From Helicoverpa zea (Eukaryota > Arthropoda > Insecta > Lepidoptera > Noctuidae), in assembly GCF_022581195.2 (NCBI RefSeq), contig NC_061480.1:3224001-3288000 (forward strand): a DNA stretch of 64,000 nucleotides, written 5' to 3'. A program made the translations under genes and the position numbers. The notes beneath the pieces are model-generated. The model did no database searches. It saw only the letters and a program-made list of their open reading frames with translations, and was not told the DNA's origin. Below, piece by piece: positions 25,127-40,100 of this stretch (positions are counted from its first letter, which is position 1; each line of letters opens with the position of its first letter).

Positions 25127-28100
25127 TTAGTCGGCATTGCTGAGAACGGCGCCGCTATAGGCTAAGTCCCAGTATTGTTCTACGCGATGGGACTGGAAAT
25201 GTGCTCGAGCTTGCTTCTCGATCGCGAATACCTGGAGAAACAAGATATGAGATATACTATTTGTATAAACATAACAGTGTATAGAATTATGCAGGTTATT
25301 TTAAAGATAATAACAGAGTAAGCCTCTATATTCGGCCTCTTAGTACAAATATAAAAATAAGACACATTCTCAACATTTGAAATCTAAAATGAAAATCTTT
25401 AAAATTGTGTTGCTTAACCTTATGATCGGTGGTTCCACGAGCTCTTCCCACTTTGTCACTCCCCATACTACCTCTCAAAACATAGAGTTACTACCGAGTT
25501 GCTACCAGCTGCCATTCGTTGCTACCTAGCTGTTACCAAGTTGCTACCTAGTTGTTACCAAGTTGCTACCTAGTTTTAAAAGTAAAGGTGGTGTACCTTA
25601 AACTTGATGTCTCCGAAGGCCCTCTGCTTGACGGTGCCCTCCCAGACGAGGGCGCAGGAGTTGGGCACCTCGCTGCCGTCCGCGTCCTTCACAATGTCTT
25701 CTTCCCACTTGATGCGGTGTAGCATCAGTCTGCACATATATGAAATCAAATCAAATCTCTTTATTTTCAGGCTGCTTAGGCCCATAGATATATACCTTAA
25801 AGACATATAATATTATACAAACATTTAGAAAGATAGATAGATAGAACTTTTATTCACATTAACAATAAAGTAATTTTTGACGTCGTTAAAAAAAAAAAGC
25901 TCTCTCCTACACCGGATCTGCTGGAAGAAATTTCGTATGAAATAAGCTGTGCCTTTGTACTATTTTAAAGATGAAAACTTAGATTCTTTTTTTAAATGTT
26001 TTAATTTGTCGGCACTGGTTCTCTTTCCAACACATATTAGGGCTCCTCTTCTTTCTCCTTTTCTTCTGTGGGGGGAAAGCTAGTTAAGTGGTAACCGAAA
26101 AACTGTGTGGAAACCGGCTGCCATGGTATGGGCATGTGATGCGGAGGAATGAGAGTCATGCTGTGAGGAAAGTGATGAGTATGAACGTGGACGGATATAG
26201 TGGAAGAGGAGGTCCAAAGAAACGATGGATGGATTGTGTGAAAGTCGACATGGTTAGAATGAATGTTACTTGTGAGATGACGGCAGATAGAAGATTATGG
26301 AAGGAGAAAACATGCTGCGCCGACCACAAATAAACTTGGGATAAGGGCAGGAGGATGATGATGCTAGTTTAGTTATTACTGCCTCGTTGGTCTAGTGGTC
26401 GCAAGCGCGGCTGCTGTGCTCGAGGTCTCGGGTTTCGATTCCCGGGTCGGTCCAAAATCGCTTTGTGGGTTTTCTTAAACTTTCACAAAGCAGCCCGTAG
26501 TCTGGAAGTTGGTGATTGATTCACCCGTGCATCGGCGAGCACGTAAATGTCGGTCCTGCGTCTGATCTCTCTCCGGTCGTGTCGGATTGCCGTCCCATCG
26601 TGGTATGAGAGTGAAGGAATAGAGAGTGCACCTGTGTCTGCGCAAATGCTCGTGCACTATAATATGTCCTGCGCAGCTGGCTGATCTCCTTAAATGAGGA
26701 CAGCAGCCGTGGACGCCATTATTATTATTAGTTATTTACAGACCTCTTATACTTGTTGTGCTGCTTGGGGCCTCCCTCGACGACCACGACGCAGCAGCCG
26801 CGGTGCAGCGCCACGGTGCCCGTCATGTGCAGCTGACAGGCGTTGGCTTCCACCTTGAACTTCGCTGATGCACACTCGAATAGGTCTTTCACTCTGGGAA
26901 GGTGGAAAATATTGTGGAATTAGGCGTTGGTTTGCGGGAATTATCCCTCACGCATATGCATAAAAGAGAAGAATTCACGCTAAATATTTTCCCTAGCATT
27001 TAATACAGAGAGTTGCTACCTAATTGCTACCAGCCATCATTGTTAGTACTTTAAAAGCTAATTTATTTTCTCGAGACACTTATCTCAGGAACTACTGGAC
27101 CGATTAAAAAAAAATCTTTCAGTGTTATAAGCTATAAGCTACATTTATCCGGATACTTGAAGAAGTTCCCATGAGACGCGGGTGAAACCGCTGGCGGAAG
27201 CTAGTCAATCCCTACTAATATTATAAATGCGAAAGTAACTCTGTCTGTCTGTCTGTCACGCTTTCACGTCTAAACCACTGAACTGATTTTAATAAAATTC
27301 GGTACAAAGATAGAGTTGACCTTGAGAAAGAACAAGGGATAGTTTTCATCCCGGACTTTTGAAGAGTTCTCTTGGAAACGCGATATAACCGAACTCTACG
27401 CGAGCGAAGCCGCGGGCGGAAGCTAGTCAATTTAAAATAAAAGTAATTTCACCTGTAAACAGCGACATGTACTCCCATAGATGTATCTTCTCTTATTTTC
27501 CTATCCACCTGAAATTAAATAAATAAATACTTTTAAAACCACTAGAAAACACGCTTTTATAAATTTATATAAAACCAAAATATAACTGTGTATACTTAGA
27601 AAACTCTTTCAGTGTTAGAAAGCCGAGGAAGGAAAGATAGCGAGGCAGGTAGGTACTCACAATCTTTGTTGTGTTACGTCTCGTAAATATGGTCTCACTA
27701 CAAAAACTTAAACATCTGTTGAACACTTGTCTAATAAAAAATGTGGCTGCGAAACGGACCTTATTTCAACGTCATAATCAGTTTTTTTTAGACAAATGTT
27801 CAACAGACGTTAATATTATTTGCCAATCTAAAATGAGGACTAATAAGAACTACTGTTTTGTAATCCTATCACAACGTCTATGTATTTCAATCTGAAAAAC
27901 GTATAAAACACAAGAACCAGTAATTTAAATACATACCTTTTCTCTTTTCTGGTCTTTAGTGAGAGCTCTCGCTTTGTTGGCTTCGAGATGCGTTTTCTGT
28001 CGCTTCGCTATTTGCTCTCGAACTTTCGCCTCGATAGCGGTCGGGTCTTGCACCGCTTCGGTACCTAGAGCCCTCATTAAATTGGATATCCTGGAAAGAA

Positions 28101-31100
28101 ACAGTTTTATTATTTACCTAGCCTTTTTCTAATCATGTTGGACGTGATAATGATGTCTTATTAGCCGTTTATCGGCCACGGCGGCTGCTCTTATATAAGG
28201 AGATCAGCCAGCTGTGTAGGACATATTATAGTGCACAAGCATGTGCGCAGACACAGGTGCACTCACTATTCCTTCACTCTCACGAGAGAGATCACAAGCA
28301 CCACCGACATTAACGTGCTTAGTAACCAACTACGGGCTACTTTGTGAAAGTTTCTAAAATCCACAAAGCGTTTTCGTCCCGACCCGGGAATCGGACCCGA
28401 GACCCCGTACTCAGCAGTCGTGCTTGCGACCACTAGACCAACGAAATGATGATGATGATGATGATCACATACCTTAGTTTAGGCTCCGGAGGTGCTTCTA
28501 ACCCGAGTCTGACTTTCTCCTGCTCCTCTTTCCATGCCTCCCGACGGCTTTGACGGCGGAGTTTCTTTCTTTCTTTCTTTGTCAGAAACACTGGCATGTA
28601 TGTCGGTTTTAGAGGTTCCGCTGAAAACAAAAATATAAAATTTAAACAAAGTGAAAGTCAGACAAAGTCATTTTTTTATTTGAAACTAGCTGATCCCGCG
28701 AACTTCGTATCGTTCAAACCTTCCCTGGACCTCTACAAACATTTTAAAACCAAAATCAGCTCAATCGGCCCAGCCGTTCTCGAGTTTTAATCAGACTAAC
28801 GAACAACAATTCATTTTTATTTATATATAGATAGATAGATACGTCTATGAAAGCTCTTTCGATACATCAAGCTAGTTGCAAGGTTCCAAAGAGTTGGTCT
28901 CATGGAGAAGAACCGGCAAGAAACTCCCAAATAAAAAGGCAGAAATTCATTTATTCAAAGTAGGCTAAAAATCAGCACTTTTTGAAGGTCAATTTTACAA
29001 AAGACAGCTCCCAAGAAATGGTGGAACGATTTTTCAAATTGGCCCTGTAGTTTCGGAACTTTTAAGAAAAAAAAACAACAAACAAACAAAAAAATCCTCT
29101 TTATTATTTGGTATAGAAAAACCTAATGTTAATCTTTTTTCTCGTTAACTATTTAAATCAAAAACAATAAACTAAGATTTCCCCAAAGCGTTTCTCGGGA
29201 GGATATAATTTTAAGTAGTTAATCTACATAATGTTTATAAATAATAATTTTGCTAACTTAATCTACTCGGTTTTGCTTGGTAAAATATTTTATTACAAAA
29301 AATGTGTTAAATGAAAAACCCCTCGACCAATTGTGTCCAAACTTCGCATAAACCATCTGATGATGTACTCCTAGCCGATTATCGGCTACGGCGGCTGTTC
29401 TCATTTAAGGAGATCAGCCAGCTGCGCAGGACATATTATAGTGCACGAGCATTTGCGCAGACACAGGTGCTGTCACTATCCTTCACTCTCATAGCCAGAT
29501 GGGACGACAATCCGACACGACCGGAGAGAGATCAGGCGCAGGACCGACATTTACGTGCTCTCCGATGCATGGGTGTATCACCAATTTCTATCTACTAATA
29601 ACTTAATAGTCCGAACAAAGCCTAAACATTTGGTTTGGATAGGTGAGACCGATCTTGAGTTATAAAATTACAACAAAAAGTGGCATTCATTTTTACATGT
29701 ATATGTAAAAATGAATGCCACTTTTTGTATATGTAAAAATGAATGCCACTTTTTGTATATGTAAAAAAATTGGTAAAAAAACTTTTAAGTTAAACGGTTT
29801 TATCTTATGTGCACTGAAAACTAAAAAATAAAAAAAGAGTTACTTACCTGTCAACCTACGTAGGTGGTCCCGGTCATATTAGACTAAAATAGAAACGTGG
29901 GGCCCATTAACTATAGCTGTAGTACTTTCTTCTAGAGGTATAATAGGTGTGGATTGCATCGACTTACTATAATCGTAACTGGAGATTTTGACAATCAATA
30001 ATCAGCCGTAGCGGCTTAACCAGCGAACGCCGAGCTCATGATCTACCAGAGTATAAAGATATGCTTTGCCATAGGTAGGATTTCAGAGGGCCCCACGTTT
30101 TTATTTTAGTCTAATATGACCGGGACCACCTACGTAGGTTGACAGGTAAGTAACTCTTTTTTTATTTTTTAGTTTTCAGTGCACATAAGATAAAACCGTT
30201 TAACTTAAAAGTTTTTTTACCAATTTTTTATTTTCTAGTTTTTAGTATTTAATGATAATGCCTACCGAATATTCTTCTTTCTATATATGGTTCAGCAGCG
30301 GTGAGGGAGTGCCAGACTCTTACTGACTAAAAACCGTTGTGTTTCGTCATAGGCCTTTTATGTACCACGACCACGGTCACTCTTTCGGACAATCCCGCAG
30401 CCCAGGCAGGCCTTGGCCCTGTTGGGCAACGCTGGGGTTGCTGACAGTATTCTACTTGAGTAGCCCTTTCATTTGATACCCATATTGAGGGGGTTGTAGA
30501 AAAATATGTAATCCGCCATTTTGTATCGGCGGCCATATTGGATTTACAATGTTATTGATATTACTATATTGTATTGTCATCGGAATTAAAGGTGTGTACC
30601 AAATTTCAGATCAATCTGACAACAGGAAGGTACTTACATTTGAATTACTAAATTTGACCCAAGAATAAATAAAACAAACGGGGTGAGCTAAATAAAACCG
30701 TTTAAAAATGAATGCCACTTTTTTCACCCGCATCCCGTGGGAAATACTGCCCGGGATAAAATATAGCCTATGTTACTCGGGAAGAGTGTAGCGCCCCAAC
30801 AGTGAAAGTATTTTTCAAAACAGTTCTGAGTTTCGGAGCCTTTAGGGTACAAACAAACAAATGTTTCTTCTTTATTATATTAGTATAGCAGTATAGATTA
30901 ATTGTAGGTCATATTAAATGATAAACTTAGTATAAAATACAGTTGACAGAGATATTTATAATAAGCAAGACCGACTTACAGAAAATATTCATAAAAAAAT
31001 ATTATGTCGTGTTTGAAGTGACAAAATATTGAAAACAGACTACATAAGTGAATATATAAATAAATAGAAAATGTTAATAATATACTTTTCAGTGTATATT

Positions 31101-34100
31101 TGTGTTACGAGTGCAATTCAAAATGGCGACTATGATCAAAATATTGTGAAAAAACATTTTGACAAAATTAACAGTGAAAATCATTTTTTTAATAACTTAA
31201 GAGAAAAAAGATATATTGCTGGATATATAGCAAGTAAAAATACTACAAATTCGAGAAGAAATAATTTATTGAAATCCGTGTCGCCCGGTCAAAACGGATA
31301 TCAATATACATCCGTAAGTTTAAACAACGGAATTCCTCCCGGTTATAATGGCGCTAACAACCCGGGTAAACCCGGATATAATCAACCAAATGCCGGTTGG
31401 CCACCCGTCTACAATTCCACATGGTCTAAAGACGGAACCCCGCAGTATCAATTACAAAAACCAAACGGCGTACCCGGGTATACTTATAACACAACTACGG
31501 GCGTCGTTTACGTTAATACTCAGAACTTTACAAGTCAAAATGCATTTAAAACTAACGTGACGGGTCAACCCGGATATAATGGAGCTGTTTACCCTAATCA
31601 ACCCGGATATAACGTTCCTCAAAGACCAGGCAGCAGCTTGACACCGGGTTATAGCAACGGAACACAACAGCCTGGATATAGTATGCCAGCAAGCGTACCC
31701 GGTTATAACGCACCAGGATATAATAACCCAGGAAACATACCCGGGTATGTCACGCCAGGAAACACGCCGGGGTATAATGCGCCTGGATATAACGCACCCG
31801 GGTACAAACCACCAGAAAATGTGCCTGGATATAACCCACCGGGGTATAACGCACCAGGATACACACCAGCTTTTAACGCACCCGGGTACAAACCACCAGA
31901 AAATGTGCCTGGATATAACCCACCGGGGTATAACGCCCCAGGATACACACCAGCTTTTAACGCTACCGGGTACAAACCACCAGGAAATGTGCCTGGATAT
32001 AACCCACCAGGTTATAACGCCCCAGGAAACATACCTGGATATGTAACACCAGGCAACAGAACCAGCTATAACGCCCCAGGGAATACGCCCGGATATGTCA
32101 CTCCAGGAAATACACCCGGATATATTGCACCCGGGTACAAACCACCAGGAAACATACCCGCATATATTGTGCCAGGTTATAACACACCAGGTTTTAACGC
32201 AACCGGTTATAAGCCACCAGGAAATGTGCCCGGATATGTCGCTCCGGGAAACATACCTGGATATAACCCACCAGGTTTTAACGCAACCGGTTATCAACCA
32301 CCAGCCAACACACCCGGATACATCGCACCGGGAAACACACCCGGATATGTTACACCAGGAAGCAGACCTGGATATAACGTAACCGGATATAACGGCCAGA
32401 ATTCAACGGTAAATAAAAGTAAAGTCGCTATGGACTGCAATATGTTATCTTGCGGTGCTTGTCCGGACGGCACAATTATGTGGGGGGGACAATGTCTTGA
32501 TGAAAACCAACTTGGGGACAATGAAGAATAAAATATTATATTAGTATAGAAAATCTTTCATTCCTCTTTAACCAACCTCTCAAGTATGACTATGAATTCA
32601 GGTCAGGCAAGTAACAATGCAACTTTTCTAAGTTTGTATGTACTTTCTAAGTATATCTTGGACACCAATGACTGTGTTTCGGATGGCACGTTAAACTGTA
32701 GGTCCCAGCTGTCATTGAACATCCTTGGCAGTCGTTACGTGTGTAGAAATGTTTTAAAACTGATTTGGTAGTAGTAGAAACTATAGATATATCATTGGAA
32801 ACGACCTTAGGTTTAGTTATCGGCACGAATCTTGAGCTCTGACCTTCACCTGCGCAGAAGTAATTTATTGGGTCCCTGTTGTGGTATGAAGTGAGGCGCG
32901 GGAGCGGGCTAATGCGGTGATTGGCCCGCAGCGCATCGCGTCATAGCCGTCACTCGGGATTGGTTCTTTGTTAATAAATCACTTCTGCGCAGATGTAGGT
33001 CAGAGCTCAAGATTCGTGCCGGTAACTGTATTACCGAATTTATATGGGATTGTAGCTGTATTTTATTTTTAAAGCATAAGACAGTTTCATTGAATTAAAT
33101 TTTATCTACATTTCAGGTCTTGCTTGATAACCTTACAGAAGATAAATTTTAATGCTTTGTACAAATATAGTTTTGTCTGTTAACCTTGATAATTAAGTTC
33201 TACAGACTTGCCTAGTAACTATACCCCTCTGAAATTAGGCATAAGCAAAATATCCTGAAGTATTTAGTGACCAATTTCGGACAAGCAAACTTATTTGACG
33301 AATTTAAGAACTCAGGAAGATAGTTCTCGCCAAACTTTGACTATCTGATCTCCTCAACCCAGTTACCCGGGCTACCCGATACCACTTTGGAAGACTGGTT
33401 GTCAGACTTACTAGCTTCTACCTTCTCCGAAATTGTGTTGCTGGCGAGTTTGTTGCGCCACTTCTTCTTCCCAGCAACAACACATAGGAAGTGGTGAAGG
33501 GCGGGCGTTTTAGGGGCTGTCTTTTGTAAACTTGACCTTCAAAAATGACGATTTTCAGGCTACTTTGAATAAATGACTTTTAATCAGTTTATTAAATTAA
33601 TAATCCCTACTAATATATCAATGCGAAAGTAACTCTGCCTGTCTGTTACGTTTTCACGTCTAAACCACTGAACTGATTTTAATAAAATTTGGCACAGATA
33701 TAGAGTTGACCTTGAGAAAGAACATACGATAGTTTTTATCCCGGACTTTTGAAGAATTCTCTTGGAAACGCGATATATCCGAACTCTACGCGGGCGAAGC
33801 CGCGGGCGGAAGCTAGTCTAAAATAAGTATGTTCAAATGACAGTTTGGACCCAAGAACATACGTGGCCTCTGAAACACAGAGGAACCCGTCATGACAGTT
33901 ACAGTCTTTTTATCGTCCCACTGCTGGGCTGCGGCCTCCTCTCACACGGAGAAGGATTGAGCGTTAGAGCTCTGCCTCACTGAGACGACATGGCGACGTC
34001 GCCGGCTACGTATCCAAGCAGTTAATATTGAAATGTATGGAACCTAACTCACTTGGCGACGGTTCCGTCGCCAAATTGGAAGCGTGGCCACGAGCTACAG

Positions 34101-37100
34101 TTCCCTACGTGGCTTCTGGCTACTCTGGCAGCTTGGCGACTTTGCCTCGGTTGCCACTCAAATGTACACGGTAACGTGCACCTACCTCACTCAGTCGCCA
34201 GTGTGGTCGCCAGTCAACCGCCATTTTGGACGCTTGCTTGAAATATAGTACTTATTTGATTTAAAAGAACTGACTGTCGAGACACCATGGCCACTTGACT
34301 TGGTGACCTTCGGATGCCAGAAGCAACCAGACCTGCGTCGCTGGCGACGTCGGCATGGCGTCTTGAGGCAGAGCTCTAAATCACCATCGTCTCTCTCGCC
34401 CGTCATGACAACGTCATTTTATTATAAGTATAGATGAGTATATCATGTTTCTATGAAATTCTATAAATAACAACAGTAGGGACTATGGACTGACCGCTTG
34501 CAAGAATTTATTTATCACTCTGTAGGTAGGTACTATAAATATAAAGCTGAAGAGTTTGTTTGAACGCACTAATTTCAAAAACTACTGGATCAAAGTCAAA
34601 GTCAAAAACGTTTATTGAAACTAGGCTAGTTTTTTTCACGTCAAATAATACAAATTTGAATTTGAAGATCGATTTGAAGAATTGACTAAAAGAGTTATAT
34701 TTTACTGACTTAAAAGAAAGGAGGTTCTCAGTGACATGTATGTATGCAAGTATGTGCACGATTATCTCATGTTTAGCATGAACCGATTTTGATGCGGTAT
34801 TCAGCATAGTATTTTTAGCCTTAGGAGAAAGTCGATGGATTATGGGAAAGTCGACATGACATAGAAAGAATGTTACTTGTGAGATGATGGCAGATATAAT
34901 AGATGGAAGAGGAAAACATGCTGCACCGACCACAAATAAACTTGAAATAAATTTTTTTTCTTGATAAGTACTCCCAAAAGTAAACTTACCGATATCGTCA
35001 CAAATTATGAACCTTGAATAAATACAATAATAATAAACATTTATACTAGGAATTAATTAAAAACAATGACGTAAGAATTCAGTCAATTGATAACTTTAAA
35101 GTTTACTCATATTAATTAACCAGAACTATTGTTTTAGATAAATGTACACACTAGCCGTTTTCCCGCGGTTTCACCCGCGTCCCGTGGGAACTACTGCCCG
35201 TACCGGGATAAAATATAGCCTATGTTACTCGGGAAGAGTGTAGCGCCCCAACAGTGAATGAATTTTTCGAATAGATTCTGTATTGTCGGTGCTTTTATGG
35301 AACAAACAGACATATGTTTCCTGTTTATTATATTCGTATAGATATACACGTTCATATATATAGTACATAGATTCAGTATAGTATATTTGTCGGCCGGCAC
35401 ACAACCTCTGTCATTGATAAATAATACTACCAAATATTGGTAGAATTGTGAACTCAAAAAACTACCAATTTAAAAAGACAATTTAAAAACATACATGGTT
35501 ATGTAAAAATTGAGAATATACAAGTGTTTTAAAAACTATATAATTAGTATATTAATGTGTGAATTTTAAGTCGCTCCGTGTAAAACACTGGTACTCAGCT
35601 GCATCCGGTTAGACTGGAAGCCGACCTCAACATAGTTGGGGAAAAGCTCGGGAGATGATGGTGATGTGTGAATTTTTAAGAAAATGTGATTCTTAAGAAA
35701 GTGGAAATAAACCGTACTTGGTTATCTAAAAAACTTACTGCGTTTATATTGGATAAGCAAAAACTAAAATATAAAGGTGAACGAACTTTCTTAAAAAAAA
35801 TCAGTGATGTGAAGTGATAAATTAACTATCTTTTAATATACAAAACCAAACCTTAAAACAACACTTTCTTTGTAGTTGGGTAAATACATACGGACTTATA
35901 AAAAGTGTAAATAAGAAGTTTGAACACTAATAATAAGTGTTAAAAATAGCTGCGTAGCTATAAAAACGTTGTCAACCAAATATTAGTGAAAAGAGTGTTC
36001 AAGAAAACTATTGTGTTATAGTGAACATTCATTTAAAAATAAAACAATAAGAATTCTTTTATGAAACCTACATGCTAAAATATACAGTCGAAAAAGGAGG
36101 AAGGTCTCAACTCGTCAAAATCTTTTCTAACTGTCAAAAATGATGTTCCCAATATATTTCGTAGTCGGTCTAATAAACCTATTAGCTCAACAAAAGAACT
36201 ATGGCATCCAAAATCAGGACCCCAACTTCGATATTCGGGTAAGAAGAAATATACCCGGGTCGACACAAGAATTATTTAACCAACATACCATAGAAAACAG
36301 TGGGATAACCAGGGAAAAAAGGTATGCTTACTACAAGAAAACAAGGATTAACAATAACTATTATAATGGCAATAATAATTTAATTAACACGGGAAGCTAT
36401 GAAAATCAAGGATATAATGAACCTAGGAATAATTATAACGAACTTAGGAACAATTATAATGAACCTAGGAACACGTATAACGGATCTAGTAATCTCAGAT
36501 ACAATATTTTCAATCCAAATTATAATATTCCCTTCAACAATACTAGACGTAACAACACCAACAATATTTCAATAAACAACGGAAATATAAGACCGTATAT
36601 CCGATCTTATCCGTACGGATATCCGCCGGGTTACGGACCGAACACAACACCCGGATATAACCCAACCGGATATAATCAGAATATTGTAAACACACCACAA
36701 TTTTACAACTATCAAAATCCAAATGGAAATAACTTCGCCGGATTTTACGGATACAGTTCTAATACACCCGGGTATAACAGAATTGTACCCGGGTATAACG
36801 TGCCTTTACCATATACTCCTAACAACACGCCTAGGATTAACAATCGGCCTTGGGAAACTCAATTAGCACCATTTCCGACAACACCAACACCTAATGTTGA
36901 AATAAACACTGCTATCAACAACAACAACAACAGATTTCAGCCAACCTACAACAATTTTAACAACATACCAACACCGTACGGACAAAACAATAACTCAGGA
37001 AATTACACACCTTTTAATACAACACAAAACAGTGGAATAAATACACCAACATTACCAAATACATATGATACCAACAATTTCAACAACACATTCGTTGATA

Positions 37101-40100
37101 ACACTGTTGGTAACATTTCTGTTACTAATTCAACAGTAACAACAACGGAAAAGATTGTTACTTCTTGTGTTATATGTAATATACCTTGTCCAGCATTCAT
37201 GAAAAGATTCGGGCGATTTTGTATAAGTGAAGATGAAGAAGAATGATTTTTAGTAATATATCCGTTTTCTCGGTTTCACCCGCGTCCCGTGGAAACTACT
37301 GTCCGTACCGGGATAAAATATAGCCTATGTTACTCGGGAAGAGTGTAGCTTTCCAACAGTGAAAGGGTATTTTAAATCGGTCCAGTAGTTTTTGAGTTAA
37401 TCCATGAAAAACAAACAAAAATATGTTTTTCCTCTCTATACTAAATATTATAACTACAGATAATAAAAAAAAATTGTTTGTTTGTTTATAACTTAAAGGT
37501 TAAGAAACTCCTGTACCGATTTAAAAAATCCTTCACTGTTGTAAAGCTACTCTCTCCCCGAGTAACATAGGCTATATTTTATCCCGGTACGGGCAGTAGT
37601 TGCCACGGGACGCGGGAAAGAGCTAATATATGTATCAAAATATTTTTTTATTTGACTATAATTCGCTTCGCTAACCTTTTTTAGTTAAATCTAAAACCTA
37701 AGGTTAGTATTATAAGCTAAACAACAAATTATAGAAACTGAAAATGTTAAGTTTTACCTACAAGTTCTGATTTTAACTAACAGTACACTATTCTAATATT
37801 ATAAAGCTGAAGAGTTTGTTTGGACGCACTAATCTCAGAAACGAACCGTTTTGAAAAAATCTTGCACTGTTGGGGCGCTACACTCTTCCCGAGTAACATA
37901 GGCTATATTTTATCCCGGTACGGGCAGTCGTTCTCACGGGACGCGGGTGAAACCGAGAGCAAACGTCTAGTTGATTAAAATTACTATATGTTCCACCTGT
38001 GCAACGTTATTGCGGAAAAAATTATAACATGTTTTAACCATAGTTTTCCTGTTTCTTGTTATTCATAAGATAATAATTGAACTAATTGTTAAGGTAAAAT
38101 ATGTAAGATATTAATTAAGAGAATAATTACTAAAATATTATTGTAAATAAATTAATTGAATCAATTTTGTGATATTCCTCGTTTTATTTACTTCCTTCAA
38201 CCATACTAATATTATAATGAGGTTTTTAACTATAAAAATCAGGCTCCGAAACTACTGAAGCGAATTGAAAATTTTTTTTCACTGTTGGAAAGCTGTCACT
38301 CTTCCCGAGCAACATAGGCTACACCTACTTTATCCCGGTACGGGCAGTAGTTGCCACGGGACGCGGGTGAAACCGCGAGACGGGAAAACAGCAAGCAAGT
38401 CCGTCATTATATAGTCATTATTTCTCTCCAGTAGAAAATAACAGAAATAGACTGCATATTCTTTAATAATATTAATTTTCAAGTAAATTCTAGATCTACC
38501 GGCGCTATCGCACCGTGCAAATCTCGTCAAAAATATGGATAAAACGACTACCGTCTGACCTTTATTATCCAGTTACGCGTGTTCCGGCCGCGGCGCCGAA
38601 CCTAACCTCGCGCGCGTAACCAAACCATAGCGCGAGCTAACTCGACCACAACGACATCTATCGAGCCATGAGACAACTCCGACACGGCGGATTTACCGCC
38701 CACTGGTGGCGTTTTGAGGAACTAAAACTTTGTATGGACGATTTGTAGGTAATTTTTAAGTTTTTTTTTTTCATTGATAGAATAATTTTCAGTGTTTTGT
38801 TAGTATTTTTTTTATTTGGTTTGTTATTTAATTATAGTAATAAATTATTATTATAAAAAATACTGGTTTATTTGATCTACTTTCTCTAGTGTTAGGTAAT
38901 TTTATTCAATATTGTTTATTTAATCAAATGGAGAGTTTTTTTTTTCTATGAGTAATTATTTAAATTGTTATTTTAATTACAGAAAATAAATGTTAACTAT
39001 ATTTGACATAATATTTATTTTTCTTATTTATATTTTTTTAGTCACAGAGTATCTCAATTGGCAAAAGGCTATGTTAAAAGCTGAAAAAATATAAATAAAT
39101 AACAAATTATTACTTGACAAATATGCATTTAAGCAATTTATTAATACATATTATGCATTTTCCCGAATTCCATAGATTTTTTTTTGGATTTTTCGATGTA
39201 CTGTATAATGTACATATAGTGGGCTGGATATGAAACATCATTCATAATTTATATTATTACGTACAAGCTATTTTTCCGCGGCTTCACCCGCGTCCCGTAG
39301 CCGAATGGTGACAAAAACTATCCTAAAACCTTCTCCCGGGTCTAAGTTACCTCCCCTCTAATTTCAGCCAAATCGGTCAAGCCGTTTTCATGTTATGTCG
39401 TGACAACGGAAAGCGAGTTTCATTTTTTATATACAACATGTAACTTAATTAACGCACATCCTGAAATTAGTTTGTTCAGAATCGTTTACTGAATCTATTT
39501 ATATCATTTTTAATATAGGTAAATTTTTATCCCAAAAATAATTAAAACTACGGAAATTATTGTCATATTAACCCTGTACAGTCAAAACAAATTCAAATAG
39601 ACCGTAACTCAAAGTAATAAGACTTCGTGTATTGTCGGCTTTTTCCGTAGTTTCGTTATGTTGTGTCGAGTCGAGCGGCGCGCGGCGCGATATGCGTGCG
39701 TAGTAGTATGACCAAAAAGTTCTCCAAGAATTGGTCTAACTAATTTAGTAAATAACAATGCATATATACATGTTAAATTAAAAATTCAGTGTATGTATTA
39801 TGATTATAACATAATATTCTAATTGGCGTGTTTGAGGGTGTGCGTTAATTACGTTACATGTTGTATATAGATGTATTATTTTTTTACTATATCAATCAAA
39901 AAATTAAGTACAATACGTCCAAAGTTTTAGTTCTCCGCAGCGCCACCAGTGGGCGGTAAATCCGCCGTGTCGGAGTTGTCTCATGGCTCGATAGATGTCG
40001 TTGTGGTCGAGTTAGCTCGCGCTATGGTTTGGTTACGCGCGCGAGGTTAGGTTCGGCGCCGCGGCCGGAACACGCGTAACTGGATAATAAAGGTCAGACG

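Noticed and set aside
26088..26333. 81-residue plus frame as a host gene
   Set aside because: The sequence is the C-terminal end of a LINE reverse transcriptase with nothing upstream.
26378..26460. tRNA gene
   Set aside because: A and B boxes are present but the sequence continues into a SINE body that recurs many times; no cloverleaf with a proper acceptor stem was found. The same applies to the family B heads.
31452..32297. 281-residue open frame on the minus strand
   Set aside because: It is the antisense shadow of the PGY-repeat gene; the repeat keeps several frames open. The plus frame has the signal peptide and cysteine module shared with its paralogue.
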